Shown in pieces: positions 23,501-28,342 of a stretch of 30,229 nucleotides of DNA. The position numbers and the translations under genes were made by a program. The stretch is taken from the IMG/VR virus record IMGVR_UViG_3300042391_000537, positions 1 to 30,229 of that record. One strand, written 5' to 3'. Positions within the stretch are counted from its first letter, which is position 1. Each line of letters opens with the position of its first letter. The notes under the pieces were generated by a model that was not told the origin of the DNA, made no database searches, and was given only the letters and a program-made list of their open reading frames with translations. The DNA comes from a virus.

Positions 23501-25924
23501 TTGGGCAGTCAAGTTCCACTTACCAGTTTTATTGTTCTTCTCAATTTTTACTGGAATTACTTCTCTGTTTTTTCCACTGTAGTCAAAACGAAGCATCTGA
23601 TTGGAGCGCATTGCTGTCTGTATTGCGTCACGTAGGTTTTCGTAGTCTTTGTCGTTGGCGTGGTCTGGTTCAAGATAAGCAATTCCGCCATCAAGTTTTG
23701 CTCCAGGAGCAACTGTTCCACCGCTTCGGACATTGCTTATATAGCCAGAAGGAGTTTTCTTCTTGTTCTTCTCAAATTCCCTTTTAAGAACAGCCCACTG
23801 TTTATCGGACAAGCTACTAGGAAATGAACCCTTCAATATTTTTTGAACCAATGGGTTGGAACTATCCTTGACGACGTCAAGAATTTCTTTTTTCTCGGCT
23901 TCACTTAAACCTGACCCGCCGTACGTTGCTGTGGATTCTGGGAATCTTCTGCCACCGCCGCTGCCACGTTCATTTCTAATTATTCGGAAACCGTCTCTTG
24001 TTGCGTCATAGATGCCATCTCCGTCTTCTTCATCAAATGATATTTCCATTTGACCGTCCGACATTATGACGCGCCCAGAAGAAAGACGAGTTTCAGATTG
24101 ACGTGCTGCTGCTCTTTCTCTTTCAAGTTTTTTGGCTTGCTCGACGGCTTCTTTTCCTACTGGGTTTGTAGCACTAGCACCTCTTGCCTTATCCATTTCC
24201 CGTTGCTTAGCAAGGTCGCGAGCACGTGAAGAATCATCTCCGCCAGAAGAAAGTCTTGTAGCCTTCTTTGGAGCTTTAGGGGCTTTAGGTGTCTTTGGAG
24301 CATCGATTGAGTTGGGTCCACTTGGTGTTGGGTCCGGCTGGGACAGAGACATGCCGCGACCGTCTGTAAGGCCTTCACCTACAATGCCGTTATTGTTCCT
24401 GTCCGGTGCGGTTTTTGGGTCCCACATCGTTCCGTCGGCGAGTCTTACTACAGCTCCACGGGAACCAATTCCTCGACCTCTTGATGCGAGGTTAGGATTT
24501 CTATCACGCCTATTTTTGCCAATGTTTGGTCTATCTACCGCACGGCCAACCATGTTGCCGATACTGCGCAACACACCCTTTGTGGCAATGTCCATTGCGT
24601 CAAGGAACTCGTTATCAAGAGACTTAACAACGATGCCGTCTTCAGTAACAGTTGCATCAACTCTGTAGTAATCAAGAATTGGGTCAATTGCTTGCTTAAC
24701 TTCAAATGCGTTGTTTATGTCAACGGGGATTATGTATGTCGACTTCTCTTCGATAATCTTTTCAAGATTACTGATGACATTGTTGAGCGTAGATATATCA
24801 ACTTGTTGAGCTGGTATCTGCTGGTTAAAACCTACCCAGGAAAAGTCATCAAACGAAATCAAAGATTTTCCAGTATCGAACCCGCCGAACTGTTGAGGCA
24901 TTCCTGGCATTGTTGGGATACTTGACTCTGGAGTTGGCTGTGTGTTTATCTTCTCTGGCTTACCAAACATGAATTCATTGTTTGCATAGTTGAAAGGAAG
25001 TTTATAAGTACTAGAAATTCCATCAGTAGTAATTCTGTCGAATACAACTATGTTTTCTATTACGGAACGAACAATAATATTTGAACCAGTCCTGTCGACC
25101 AATTCTCTTCTAATTGCTACAAGCATTGGGTTTTCCGGCATTGATGGAACTTCTGGCTTCACGGACTCTCTTGGGGCGGTTGGTTGTGTTGGTTTTGATA
25201 CAGAAGGCATTCCTGGTCCACCAGATGGCATCACCATTGGCATTTGCGCAGGCATGCCCATTGGCATTCCGGGTCCACACTTTTCATCTGTGGTGGACGC
25301 AATCGTCTTCAACGCATCTAAAACTGAAGAAAGCTCATTTATGTTGAGGCCGTCGATAGATGGTTGTTCGTTTACTAAAACTGTTGATGACTGGTCTTCG
25401 GACTTTATTGAAATTGTTCCTGTCAGCTGGTTGGCACCATGAAGAACTGGAGAAACTTCGTAAAGCTCAACTTCATACAGAATGTTTGCTTGCATCTGTG
25501 GGTCAAACTTGGCATTAATCGTCTTGTAGCCGATTGACCATTCTTGTTCTTCGCCAAAAAATGCCACATTTGCAAAAGCCTCGCGGCCCTTTTCTGACTT
25601 CAAGTTGAACTGAACGCGGGCATACAAGCCACCAATTCCGGCAGCCTTCATTTTGTTAGGAAGACGAGGGTCACTTGGCTGAACCTCATACATATCAAGG
25701 ACTTTACCGATTGGGTCGTTCCAGTTATGACCCCAAACAACGCGAGGCTTACGCCTAATTAGGCTCTTGCCAAAAGCTCCAGGGGCGCAAACATCGCCGA
25801 CTGAGTCCTTGTTACCAATACCTGCGACAAAACATTCAACGATGCCTTCGGCTTCGTCAAGATTCACCATTCCTTGCGGTGCAGCCTTGTACTGAATGTC
25901 GGAATTTTTCTTAGAAGAGGGCAT
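13406..25924 (-). CDS. 4172-aa prohead protease / capsid cargo polyprotein A
   Basis: One open frame of about 12.5 kb. I start it at ATG 25924 (MPSSKKNSDIQYK), which has AAGGAG four bases upstream; the frame stays open to a TTG at 26014 without a ribosome site. Residues 1-185 are an HK97-type (S78/U35) prohead protease: His66 in G-H-N-W, Ser130 in E-W-S-I-G-Y, Glu156 in L-Y-E-V-S-P-V. A Pro/Gly/Met linker (about 216-265) and a C-terminal region with a calcium-loop-like D-x-N-x-N-G (508) follow. Then come 16 sites R-[L/F/M]-S-S-G at residues 557, 613, 829, 953, 1042, 1228, 1433, 1566, 1655, 1973, 2050, 2731, 2987, 3502, 3535 and 3788. Pieces include a WYL-like domain, duplicated acidic segments, a UvrD-type helicase, basic peptides, a coiled coil and an ArdC-type protein. 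Usual prohead proteases are about 200-300 residues, so this is an extreme fusion. Release of the pieces by the fused protease is inferred. Confidence 0.92.
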   Translation of the reverse strand: MPSSKKNSDIQYKAAPQGMVNLDEAEGIVECFVAGIGNKDSVGDVCAPGAFGKSLIRRKPRVVWGHNWNDPIGKVLDMYEVQPSDPRLPNKMKAAGIGGLYARVQFNLKSEKGREAFANVAFFGEEQEWSIGYKTINAKFDPQMQANILYEVELYEVSPVLHGANQLTGTISIKSEDQSSTVLVNEQPSIDGLNINELSSVLDALKTIASTTDEKCGPGMPMGMPAQMPMVMPSGGPGMPSVSKPTQPTAPRESVKPEVPSMPENPMLVAIRRELVDRTGSNIIVRSVIENIVVFDRITTDGISSTYKLPFNYANNEFMFGKPEKINTQPTPESSIPTMPGMPQQFGGFDTGKSLISFDDFSWVGFNQQIPAQQVDISTLNNVISNLEKIIEEKSTYIIPVDINNAFEVKQAIDPILDYYRVDATVTEDGIVVKSLDNEFLDAMDIATKGVLRSIGNMVGRAVDRPNIGKNRRDRNPNLASRGRGIGSRGAVVRLADGTMWDPKTAPDRNNNGIVGEGLTDGRGMSLSQPDPTPSGPNSIDAPKTPKAPKAPKKATRLSSGGDDSSRARDLAKQREMDKARGASATNPVGKEAVEQAKKLERERAAARQSETRLSSGRVIMSDGQMEISFDEEDGDGIYDATRDGFRIIRNERGSGGGRRFPESTATYGGSGLSEAEKKEILDVVKDSSNPLVQKILKGSFPSSLSDKQWAVLKREFEKNKKKTPSGYISNVRSGGTVAPGAKLDGGIAYLEPDHANDKDYENLRDAIQTAMRSNQMLRFDYSGKNREVIPVKIEKNNKTGKWNLTAQDDTGARKLFSLDKITPSSAERLSSGEWTKTDDGIEMDAPDIDGGYLIQGNSKDGFVVTRFADARRNGGQNANEYEHDKVFTSSSAAKKWAERNYKLISEEIGKEDVEIRKADAERSADFADMTPEDAADYAAWMDEETWRDRDPRFSSGEGYWVDAAEKEAGNDPKKLADFLIEQGILEEDHPRVKKLRNRLTADDEFEKTFSMLAEMDAEAEAESRAERRSTQFTAVENPFGRLSSGQRTWIDAAEDEAGDDPRELADFLLARGVIDEEDHPIIKGLRDGRTADDELEKAYEMLAEMDAEDQAEHAAQFKNAASEVSSLTKPTMPDLDGMDEDEAGDALQQANDEILSFADGTENIAREYLGDAEYNKRFGGAVPLIEEMSKNHDGGNYEREIALENALERANGFNLSVAGEMELESNRFSSGIDFDKKGASGLREMRHVERNPLRMDSSAEKAERDAYEKDVAAFIKNNGWFVEVPMYNGDPKWQSEDWYRAREFATNVAKLRFEDNYQNETNQFMQFFDKPGKPSKKDFFAKKGTVDYKSWYMAHTPLLTSEIDSVLNSDLYSDNYKESYMNAIRSFLYVNRPEFGPYGGDDPAYQAWLQQSGLGYGGRYSTSGPKFDEMGRFSSGAKRGSRKDNYINSYENPEDLKEAIFSELIFAGDYEGMTAEDLAYALNVRAESVEPILEQVKKDVGDAREDYDRYLESQPEMTDEDLQAMADDYARAQTVTDKFNNMTPEEAADYAAWMDEETWRDRDPRFSSGRELTDEEKQELGAQFARAQDRRKAELEERGAQFARAQDRRKAKEDRITKFYREMAEQNAMLSEMTPSELADYAEQWNESHAEDSRLSSGGINYYDWMVENGVPRSALDGERFRGRDAYGHSFHDYYAEDAFANIDEAVVEALLSDRTQRTSIQDLAKEAREHGLQLATNRSMQEEFSWAEAVNPKPESLRAEDLVRRPDDLGSNARRVAEAVANNSNGARSAASREDILHFTYDGKQRSVYPESFGTSKKGIAFFRAWDETADDGNGAYRSFNIDKIEGLVSHAIPPYVEIGTMTPEPKWSIADFSIEDWAKINDRFYFRSSEVGRAAFDIETAIQWELEGTGTRAPGSIIDTAERELKRLKQIAFDKHITEMVEKGATSSKFSLDIENAKRYGVKPLNRGNRLSSGGSGRFNIAEARSFDDMSDREQLAVFNGIKDRLSENNPSMVSVLEDGGLNIDGYLADFPQLHPDFSSGESGGARFSSGGFAPPKPKRAARKDEEGLIDGARAMRGNTFIESVVGQYERNRGKLSEAQWAKLAEIVGRGAKPTSAGAPTTKRPSKGPRLEKYSGKPRKIIGIDEVVPYDYPEAEFKPNPEQADAIDAMMTGSDVKVGALAATGKTTTVISFANRLAAQDPSARVLYLVFNRDAKSDAEARGMGDNVSVMTMDGIAFKAMIGAGGSPGLRPGLKTKLYEAGKASMDDSVRSYVGKAAYLGIKGAFIPRDGDAPLELTPTDIYKIVAKGVNAYSISSDEKIGPQHFTGKFNGPLAIPEDSPIMPNVLKYANKMWEDLQQDRDNLKKQGMLGLESNHLTKMWALTKPDVASFGGTDGVNVIMVDEAQDINPVFAKMMKDSKSAQKIYIGDTNQAINAWRGADGSTLDAVEAEYDMPITESYRFGAKIAGIGNRFLTLLGVKERMTGKKTRAGKNGSRVDVPGEVVTEMSVLDATMILCRSNGGAIAATMEVIEEGGGQKKVYGSANFKKDLQNFIDNIEWMQNAEKGEPYWTNSRGERMTSRPEFSADLEGITTYEEFKKEVASADNNRLNMLDGLLEKNSIPGLRNALDNILTRKEDIEKLDPNDYVKIQTAHTSKGLESGKVKIWSDFRKPKFDEELEEWVMPNEQELRLSYVAVTRAEEEIDLGSLDWVFNHTTDADEKPNARSARLSSGRSIARRQGKGKNSRARGQRPWSDEDRQNFADGNRLRAQTIPGKRREGPAAAEFSSGERLSAGGSGFYLDNPPDDDSDKWIDMASDDYRSISDSWRDFPEETDEFLSDFWSSHETWGQNPPSPWEFTAENLSEITDIFENTQRPSAYEPYYKQLRDLEGLPKEDIIKALKQIREDDDDTQMFVEFFNKDVFEVAEEKEAPLGKYVLEALQEWNNLPKWLENSQTDDGYTRPYRFYSGARFAPDGESGSRIQRRLSSGEYFGPPPTGSGKYNSREQVRASLDAFHSDPGTAVIPSDMLGILGSVPKGKESHILNAEVAKKIIANPDMEYSSNNGWPVDAGRLLDFIEVNEEDAIRTLREIGDAQRISSILGIPEKDAQDMLDGKPVYIMAGTAADMLDDLKEGKHYLEAGQLGNEDVTRIWGFDGAPKWVRHSDIATPEYDLDEQGRVNWSKEKWDSLSREQFDAELARGKNPPEPVYESPVERFNSEAIFDNPKWNARSGSFRNPVVDSEFAVAPRAARRSEQLEPTRAPSQARVGEKTVMADKEFAAKWIKRGHSVTASNMMDILGVERDSKNPEPSTEELNRLIEAMNEVSAKVGLTPLSVTRAPTKSDLKKLGISDEFMHALVASGKFKNMKEAMASLGDSRFDSLAAEYDSRMLSDAALLRIKDKMNKEGVPNSVAVLIEAITASFGRKQAWEKRIKEGRVSIKGDMKEDGMISDAKLSELLGRVNDALARSGYPEISQDELFPKDETGGYVDNLSSAVPGAPRMSSGQRFVARTSSSRRADAMNDAAARREGNTSRLSSGESLPFKDENGKLVPSNISQAAKDATPANPGFDREPLIQRKTPHRNLEDVEKALKTRQAISELFTMNRKNTQGFSVYDYQDELVKAGFPLEEIEEMIDSFVRLDSYIDDVERHFEIAREKLDETLEEIEDNLSKIERLKGERADAIKKWGNTEDNYWVQAIDDKIAAAMIKIDKAYQGGIGGEDGRLGTLHPQLEEMMSAMPGWTEGPYGMGDDINRRLLKVEASISKAGGKKKAVPVTGIDFGVPEGTRLSSGKAEEYYQNLTSHLINMIEKSQKDGGKWEAPWHKAGNMPRNASTKNMYSGGNLFALMLAAEEKGYATPHWGGFQQWKKLGGSVKKGEKATAILMPKTMFGDEIDPDTGKKVRKSKGIYFTTAHVFNLDQVEGIDREEFLKLPTDALTPEQRVGKLEDAIKEIGATINTGDGSRAYYSPREDHVVMPPFELFKTPEGYYGTLAHELVHWTGHSSRLDRKNMNQFGSPEYAREELIAEFGSAFLLAMFGLSAEPREDHAHYLANWLQVLRDEPNALQEASTKAQEASKMLITKMKIVLEEMGEIASDAESAAEEAVDVKSLQVFNDPLYEFKDASIEWSKDPLHAPFLIKSLDDEKHSSGLVNRSWERIAETAIFLERLSRNK
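17735..19762 (-). other. Polyprotein A segment: UvrD/Rep-type SF1 helicase
   Basis: Residues 2055-2730, a 676-residue piece with RFSSG and RLSSG at its ends. All SF1A motifs are present in order: Q motif N-P-E-Q (2163-2166), Walker A A-A-T-G-K-T-T-T (Lys2189), Walker B V-D-E-A-Q-D (Asp2406, Glu2407), motif III G-D-T-N-Q-A-I-N-A-W-R-G (Gln2435, Arg2441), motif IV S-Y-R-F-G, motif V T-A-H-T-S-K-G-L-E, and motif VI S-Y-V-A-V-T-R-A (Arg2701). It is a probable active ATP-dependent 3'-5' DNA translocase. The compact size and S-Y-R-F-G are reminiscent of Fbh1-like helicases. A ~100-residue basic lead precedes the Q motif. Confidence 0.93.
20009..20947 (-). other. Polyprotein A segment with WYL-like domain 2
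   Basis: Residues 1660-1972. After an aromatic-rich N-terminal part (I-N-Y-Y-D-W-M-V-E-N-G), residues around 1795-1850 read I-L-H-F-T-Y-D-G-K-Q-R-S-V-Y-P (Tyr1803), then G-A-Y-R-S-F-N-I-D-K-I. This repeats the strand order of the WYL-like region at 760-828 of the same protein. The remaining sequence is helical and unassigned. Confidence 0.4.
21096..21203 (-). repeat. Two-copy 54-bp tandem repeat (18 residues)
   Basis: Copies start at 21096 and 21150 and encode G-A-Q-F-A-R-A-Q-D-R-R-K-A plus five variable charged residues, within the 84-residue piece between sites at residues 1566 and 1655. The unit is a charged amphipathic helix. It is an exact-register expansion inside an otherwise non-repetitive piece. 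Confidence 0.85.
21215..23139 (-). repeat. Direct repeat pair (86 bp) around two RFSSG sites
   Basis: Positions 21215-21300 and 23054-23139 are nearly identical, with five mismatches and a perfect 51-base core at 21221-21271 and 23060-23110. Both encode M-T-P-E-[ED]-A-A-D-Y-A-A-W-M-D-E-E-T-W-R-D-R-D-P followed by the RFSSG site. Unlike the other sites, this pair is similar at DNA level, so it marks a recent internal duplication or gene conversion. Confidence 0.85.
22244..23053 (-). repeat. Tandem paralogous acidic segments in polyprotein A
   Basis: Two neighbouring pieces (residues 958-1041 and 1047-1227), each starting directly after an R-[F/L]-S-S-G site, share the same ~60-residue opening: [YT]-W-[VI]-D-A-A-E-x-E-A-G-[ND]-D-P, then L-A-D-F-L, then E-D-H-P, then T-A-D-D-E-[FL]-E-K, then M-L-A-E-M-D-A-E. 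This is a duplication of a whole piece together with its site. The second copy carries an extra ~120-residue helical extension. Confidence 0.8.
23441..24073 (-). other. Polyprotein A segment with WYL-like domain 1
   Basis: Residues 618-828 between RLSSG sites. It opens with an acidic calcium-loop-like D-E-E-D-G-D-G-I-Y-D (from Asp631), then an unstructured Gly/Arg stretch and a helical part. It ends with a beta-rich L-R-F-D-Y-S-G-K-N-R-E-V-I-P (Tyr782) and G-A-R-K-L-F-S-L-D-K-I. This order resembles the SH3-like WYL fold, which binds nucleic acid or regulatory ligands. The match is by pattern only. Confidence 0.45.
25370..25897 (-). other. Prohead protease domain (HK97 S78/U35 type)
   Basis: Residues about 10-185 of polyprotein A. 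The order of motifs is G-I-V-E-C-F-V-A-G-I-G-N-K-D-S-V-G-D, the A-P-G-A-F loop, V-V-W-G-H-N-W (His66), E-W-S-I-G-Y (Ser130), and E-L-Y-E-V-S-P-V-L-H-G-A-N (Glu156). This is the standard pattern of the capsid-maturation serine protease that sits behind the portal gene and acts inside the procapsid. All catalytic positions are intact. Confidence 0.92.
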
Positions 25925-26023
25925 GTGGCTCCTTGTGTATTCTTCGATAATAAACGACAAAGACTGCACTAAACGGTAAGTATTCAGGTTTTTCGCATTG
26001 TTTACTAAAACCAAATACTAAAA
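25925..26023 (-). promoter_or_regulatory. 99-bp leader between portal and polyprotein A
   Basis: Noncoding if the ATG at 25924 is the true start. It holds AAGGAG at 25929-25934 and a TATTAT (25947-25952, one mismatch to TATAAT) without a convincing -35. The open frame continuing to a TTG at 26014 has no ribosome site. I see no terminator hairpin. Confidence 0.3.
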
Positions 26024-28096
26024 CTATCCTGTGATGTACTTCCCGTACATCCACGCCCTGCGAGCTTCTTCTTCGGCAATTTCAGGAATTCTCTTTGCGA
26101 GCACGTTTGTGTACAAAGAAACAATGTTTGACCTGAAGGCTCCAGCTCTCTGGTCTTCGTCAGCGACATTCATGGAAGAAAGCATTAACGAAGTTATTTC
26201 ATCGGTCAAATCTTGGTTAAGACTTTTTATTCTTGCCATTTGAGAATCAACCTGAGCAATAATGTCAGATTCCATGGTGGAGTTTTTTGCAGACTTCTTT
26301 CCCATAGGGGAAGAAGCTTTAAACGACTCTTTGACGATGGCTGTCACGACCGGCTTGATGTCTTCATCAAACTGTCTATCCCATGTATCCGTTGGGAGAA
26401 CAGATGGGATGTCTAGGGTTCCGGCAAACAAAGCTTTCTTAGCTTTTGCTCCACTTGATTTTTCAAGAACAACTCTTTGCTGTCTTTCCAAAACTCTTTC
26501 CATGCTTCTGACAAGAATCTCTTCCCATCTTTCCATCTCTAGTTTTTGAGAATCAAATTCCGTATCGAGGGACTTTGTTTCAAGTTCGGAAGACTCAGCA
26601 CTTGTTGCACCCATAGGCATAGGTTCTGCGCCCGTCATCATGCCGGGAGGCATGCCTGGAATTGGGGACTGAGCCAGTTCCCCGCCAGGAGGAACGGTTG
26701 AGCCAACTTCTGCAAGTGCTCCGGCCATTGTGTTTGGGTCCACAGGTGGTTGTCCGGGCGCTGGAGGCATCCCTGGCATCGCTGGGGCACCAGGTGGCAT
26801 GCCAGGCATTCCTGGCTGTCCTGGGGCTCCAGGAACTTGAACCTGGGACGGTTCTTCCATCTTCTTCTTGGTGTTAGAGATTGGGATGAGGTTTGGATTG
26901 GCAAGCAACGAGTCAGCCAAATCGCTTTCGGTTTCTTTACGACCTGAACCAATTCGGTATTCATTGTTGCTGATTAGTCCTGCATTGAACTCATCCATCA
27001 AGTAGCGATGACGCTCCTGCTCGTACAGCATCAAAATGGGCACTTGGTCCACGTTAAAGTCAACGTAGTTATCTACGTCAAGTTCGTCTAAGGCACGAGA
27101 CAAAATTTCCAAGTGAGGAAGCATTGTTTCCATCCAAAAGACTCGAATCTCTTCAGAAGCATTGCTGAAAGTTCTTCCTGCAGCGTTTCCGATTACGGAT
27201 TCAGGAACACCAAAAGAAGCAAGGATTTCTTCTTTTGTGAGCTGACGCATTTGGATATAGGCGGCATCTCGTGGGTTGGCCGAAGTGTCAATGTAATCAA
27301 CACCTTCATCGGAAGAGATTACCGAGGTGTATCCAACACGAGACAAGTTTCCACGGAATCTGCTTCTTAGTTCTTCCTTGTCATCGTCATCTATTTCTCC
27401 CTTGAGAACAAGAAGACCACCAGGTCTTCCGTCATTGAGCAAATAGTTTCTGTTGTAAAGCTTTGCCAAGTTTTCTATTTCAATGGCTACTCCACATGCT
27501 TCAAGTGGTGTCAACGATAGATACGGGTCAATTGGGTGCGGTCTTCTTACCCAGCAAACATCTTCCGGTTTTAGAAAGATTTTGTTTCCAGTTGGCATCT
27601 GAACTTCATATCCAGAAACAAACTTTTTTGGGTCAGGGATTGGCGAAGTTGATTGAGGCGGGAGAAGGTTGAGGCCAATAATGCCCCCGTCTCTACCTCT
27701 CACTTTTTCGATAAAAGCACCTCTTGTGCCAAGAAGAAGCTGAGCAGAAAGTCTGTACCTAAAGATGTAAGAGTTCTCACCAATGTTTGACTTGCTGTTC
27801 AAAATGTTAAGCAATGGTACTTTTTTGGCTTCTTTTATGGAAAGTATTTCTCCGTGTGGGGAGTTGTCTTTTCTGAGAATAATAGGAAGCCTGGCTTGGT
27901 TTCCGGCAATGGCATCAATACACCTAGATACCCATGTGACCTTCTGCATACCCTCTCTGTAGGCGCGCTCAATATCCCATGAGTCCCTGTACGGTTTGCC
28001 TGCATATCCAGGGTTTTGTGCTACTGGAGCACCTGGGCCAATGTCTTTTTGCGCTTGGTTATTTAGCGACTTGTTTGTAGAAGGATTCCACGCCAT
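26024..28096 (-). CDS. Phage portal protein (HK97 type)
   Basis: 690 residues, starting MAWNPSTNKS at ATG 28096, just after the stop of the small membrane gene; an A-run replaces a clear ribosome site. The first ~400 residues carry portal hallmarks: W-V-S-R-C-I-D-A-I-A near 55, L-L-G-T-R-G-A-F-I near 120, P-P-Q-S-T, and the clip/stem region E-I-L-A-S-F-G-V-P-E-S-V-I-G-N-A (289-305) followed by T-F-S-N-A-S-E (309-315). The protein forms the dodecameric ring through which DNA enters and leaves the head. Residues 420-500 are a Pro/Gly/Met-rich linker similar in composition to the one after the protease domain of polyprotein A. Residues 515-690 are an added helical C-terminal domain ending A-W-M-Y-G-K-Y-I-T-G. 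This extension makes it longer than common 400-500 residue portals. EKSSG at 545-549 only partly resembles the cleavage motif. Confidence 0.93.
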   Translation of the reverse strand: MAWNPSTNKSLNNQAQKDIGPGAPVAQNPGYAGKPYRDSWDIERAYREGMQKVTWVSRCIDAIAGNQARLPIILRKDNSPHGEILSIKEAKKVPLLNILNSKSNIGENSYIFRYRLSAQLLLGTRGAFIEKVRGRDGGIIGLNLLPPQSTSPIPDPKKFVSGYEVQMPTGNKIFLKPEDVCWVRRPHPIDPYLSLTPLEACGVAIEIENLAKLYNRNYLLNDGRPGGLLVLKGEIDDDDKEELRSRFRGNLSRVGYTSVISSDEGVDYIDTSANPRDAAYIQMRQLTKEEILASFGVPESVIGNAAGRTFSNASEEIRVFWMETMLPHLEILSRALDELDVDNYVDFNVDQVPILMLYEQERHRYLMDEFNAGLISNNEYRIGSGRKETESDLADSLLANPNLIPISNTKKKMEEPSQVQVPGAPGQPGMPGMPPGAPAMPGMPPAPGQPPVDPNTMAGALAEVGSTVPPGGELAQSPIPGMPPGMMTGAEPMPMGATSAESSELETKSLDTEFDSQKLEMERWEEILVRSMERVLERQQRVVLEKSSGAKAKKALFAGTLDIPSVLPTDTWDRQFDEDIKPVVTAIVKESFKASSPMGKKSAKNSTMESDIIAQVDSQMARIKSLNQDLTDEITSLMLSSMNVADEDQRAGAFRSNIVSLYTNVLAKRIPEIAEEEARRAWMYGKYITG

Positions 28097-28104
28097 ATTT
28101 TTTT

Positions 28105-28284
28105 TTACTCACGACCTAATAGAAAACCAAACAAGCCACATGTAGCCCCTCCGACCAGTAAACCGGCTGGGGGGTATATAAGTGCTGCACCAATACTAGA
28201 TAGTATTATAAATGAAACCATGAAAAAATAAGCGAACAATGACCTGTTTAGCCTACTTTTGAATCGTGACCACAAAATTTTCAT
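28105..28284 (-). CDS. Small two-helix membrane protein (59 aa)
   Basis: An open frame from ATG 28284 to TAA at 28105-28107, eight bases before the portal start. The product begins with a short basic head (MKILWSRFKSRLNRS), then a first hydrophobic helix (F-A-Y-F-F-M-V-S-F-I-I-L-S-S-I-G-A-A-L-I-Y, about 17-37), a P-P-A-G turn, and a second helix (L-L-V-G-G-A-T-C-G-L-F-G-F-L-L-G, about 42-57), ending R-E. The topology is a glycine-rich hairpin with a positive N-terminus. Small two-helix proteins can be holins or membrane-associated accessory proteins, but its place between terminase and portal is not typical for lysis genes. No strong ribosome site is seen. The translation is continuous and compositionally convincing. 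Confidence 0.65.
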   Translation of the reverse strand: MKILWSRFKSRLNRSLFAYFFMVSFIILSSIGAALIYPPAGLLVGGATCGLFGFLLGRE

Positions 28285-28342
28285 ATGCTGCCAGACTAGC
28301 GCATTAGAGTACCATCAGGTCTAACAAAGCCGGAGATTATAA
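28285..28342. promoter_or_regulatory. Divergent control region between terminase and leftward operon
   Basis: 58 bp separate the terminase ATG from the leftward membrane-protein ATG, so promoters for both directions must lie here or overlap coding sequence. On the minus strand a TATAAT lies at 28336-28341, about 45 bases before the leftward ATG. On the plus strand TTGAAT (28259-28264) and CATATG (28282-28287) are 17 bp apart, a weak match. The terminase ribosome site GGAG is at 28332-28335. All promoter calls are tentative. Confidence 0.35.

Larger units (their letters stand above)
13478..24256 (-). repeat. RLSSG-type site set in polyprotein A
   Basis: Canonical copies: 24242-24256, 24074-24088, 23426-23440, 23054-23068 (RF), 22787-22801, 22229-22243 (RF), 21614-21628 (RF), 21215-21229 (RF), 20948-20962, 19994-20008, 19763-19777 (RF), 17720-17734, 16952-16966, 15407-15421 (RM), 15308-15322 and 14549-14563. 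Near-matches: DFSSG 19793-19807, EFSSG 17552-17566, RLSAG 17534-17548, RFYSG 17012-17026 and KHSSG 13478-13492. None lies inside the protease, helicase or ArdC cores. The residue after G is usually E, G, R, A, Q or K. Confidence 0.8.

Noticed and set aside
24132-24668. 178-codon plus-strand open frame
   Set aside because: Antisense to the protease-linker region of polyprotein A with low-complexity Ser/Pro/Leu translation and no independent signals.
13406-25924. Polyprotein A as a tape measure protein
   Set aside because: It lacks the long regular hydrophobic helices of tape measures, begins with an intact prohead protease and contains discrete enzymes.
25925-26014. Thirty extra N-terminal residues for polyprotein A from a TTG at 26014
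   Set aside because: No ribosome binding site upstream of the TTG, whereas ATG 25924 has AAGGAG and opens on a typical protease N-terminus.
26365-26465. EKSSG in the portal C-terminal domain as a cleavage site
   Set aside because: Missing the Arg-[Leu/Phe] pair; it lies in an ordinary helical region and is an isolated partial match.
28150-28175. GC-rich CCAG...CTGG stretch as a transcription terminator
   Set aside because: Lies within the coding frame of the 59-aa membrane protein (Pro-Pro-Ala-Gly turn), the stem is short and no T-run follows in either direction.
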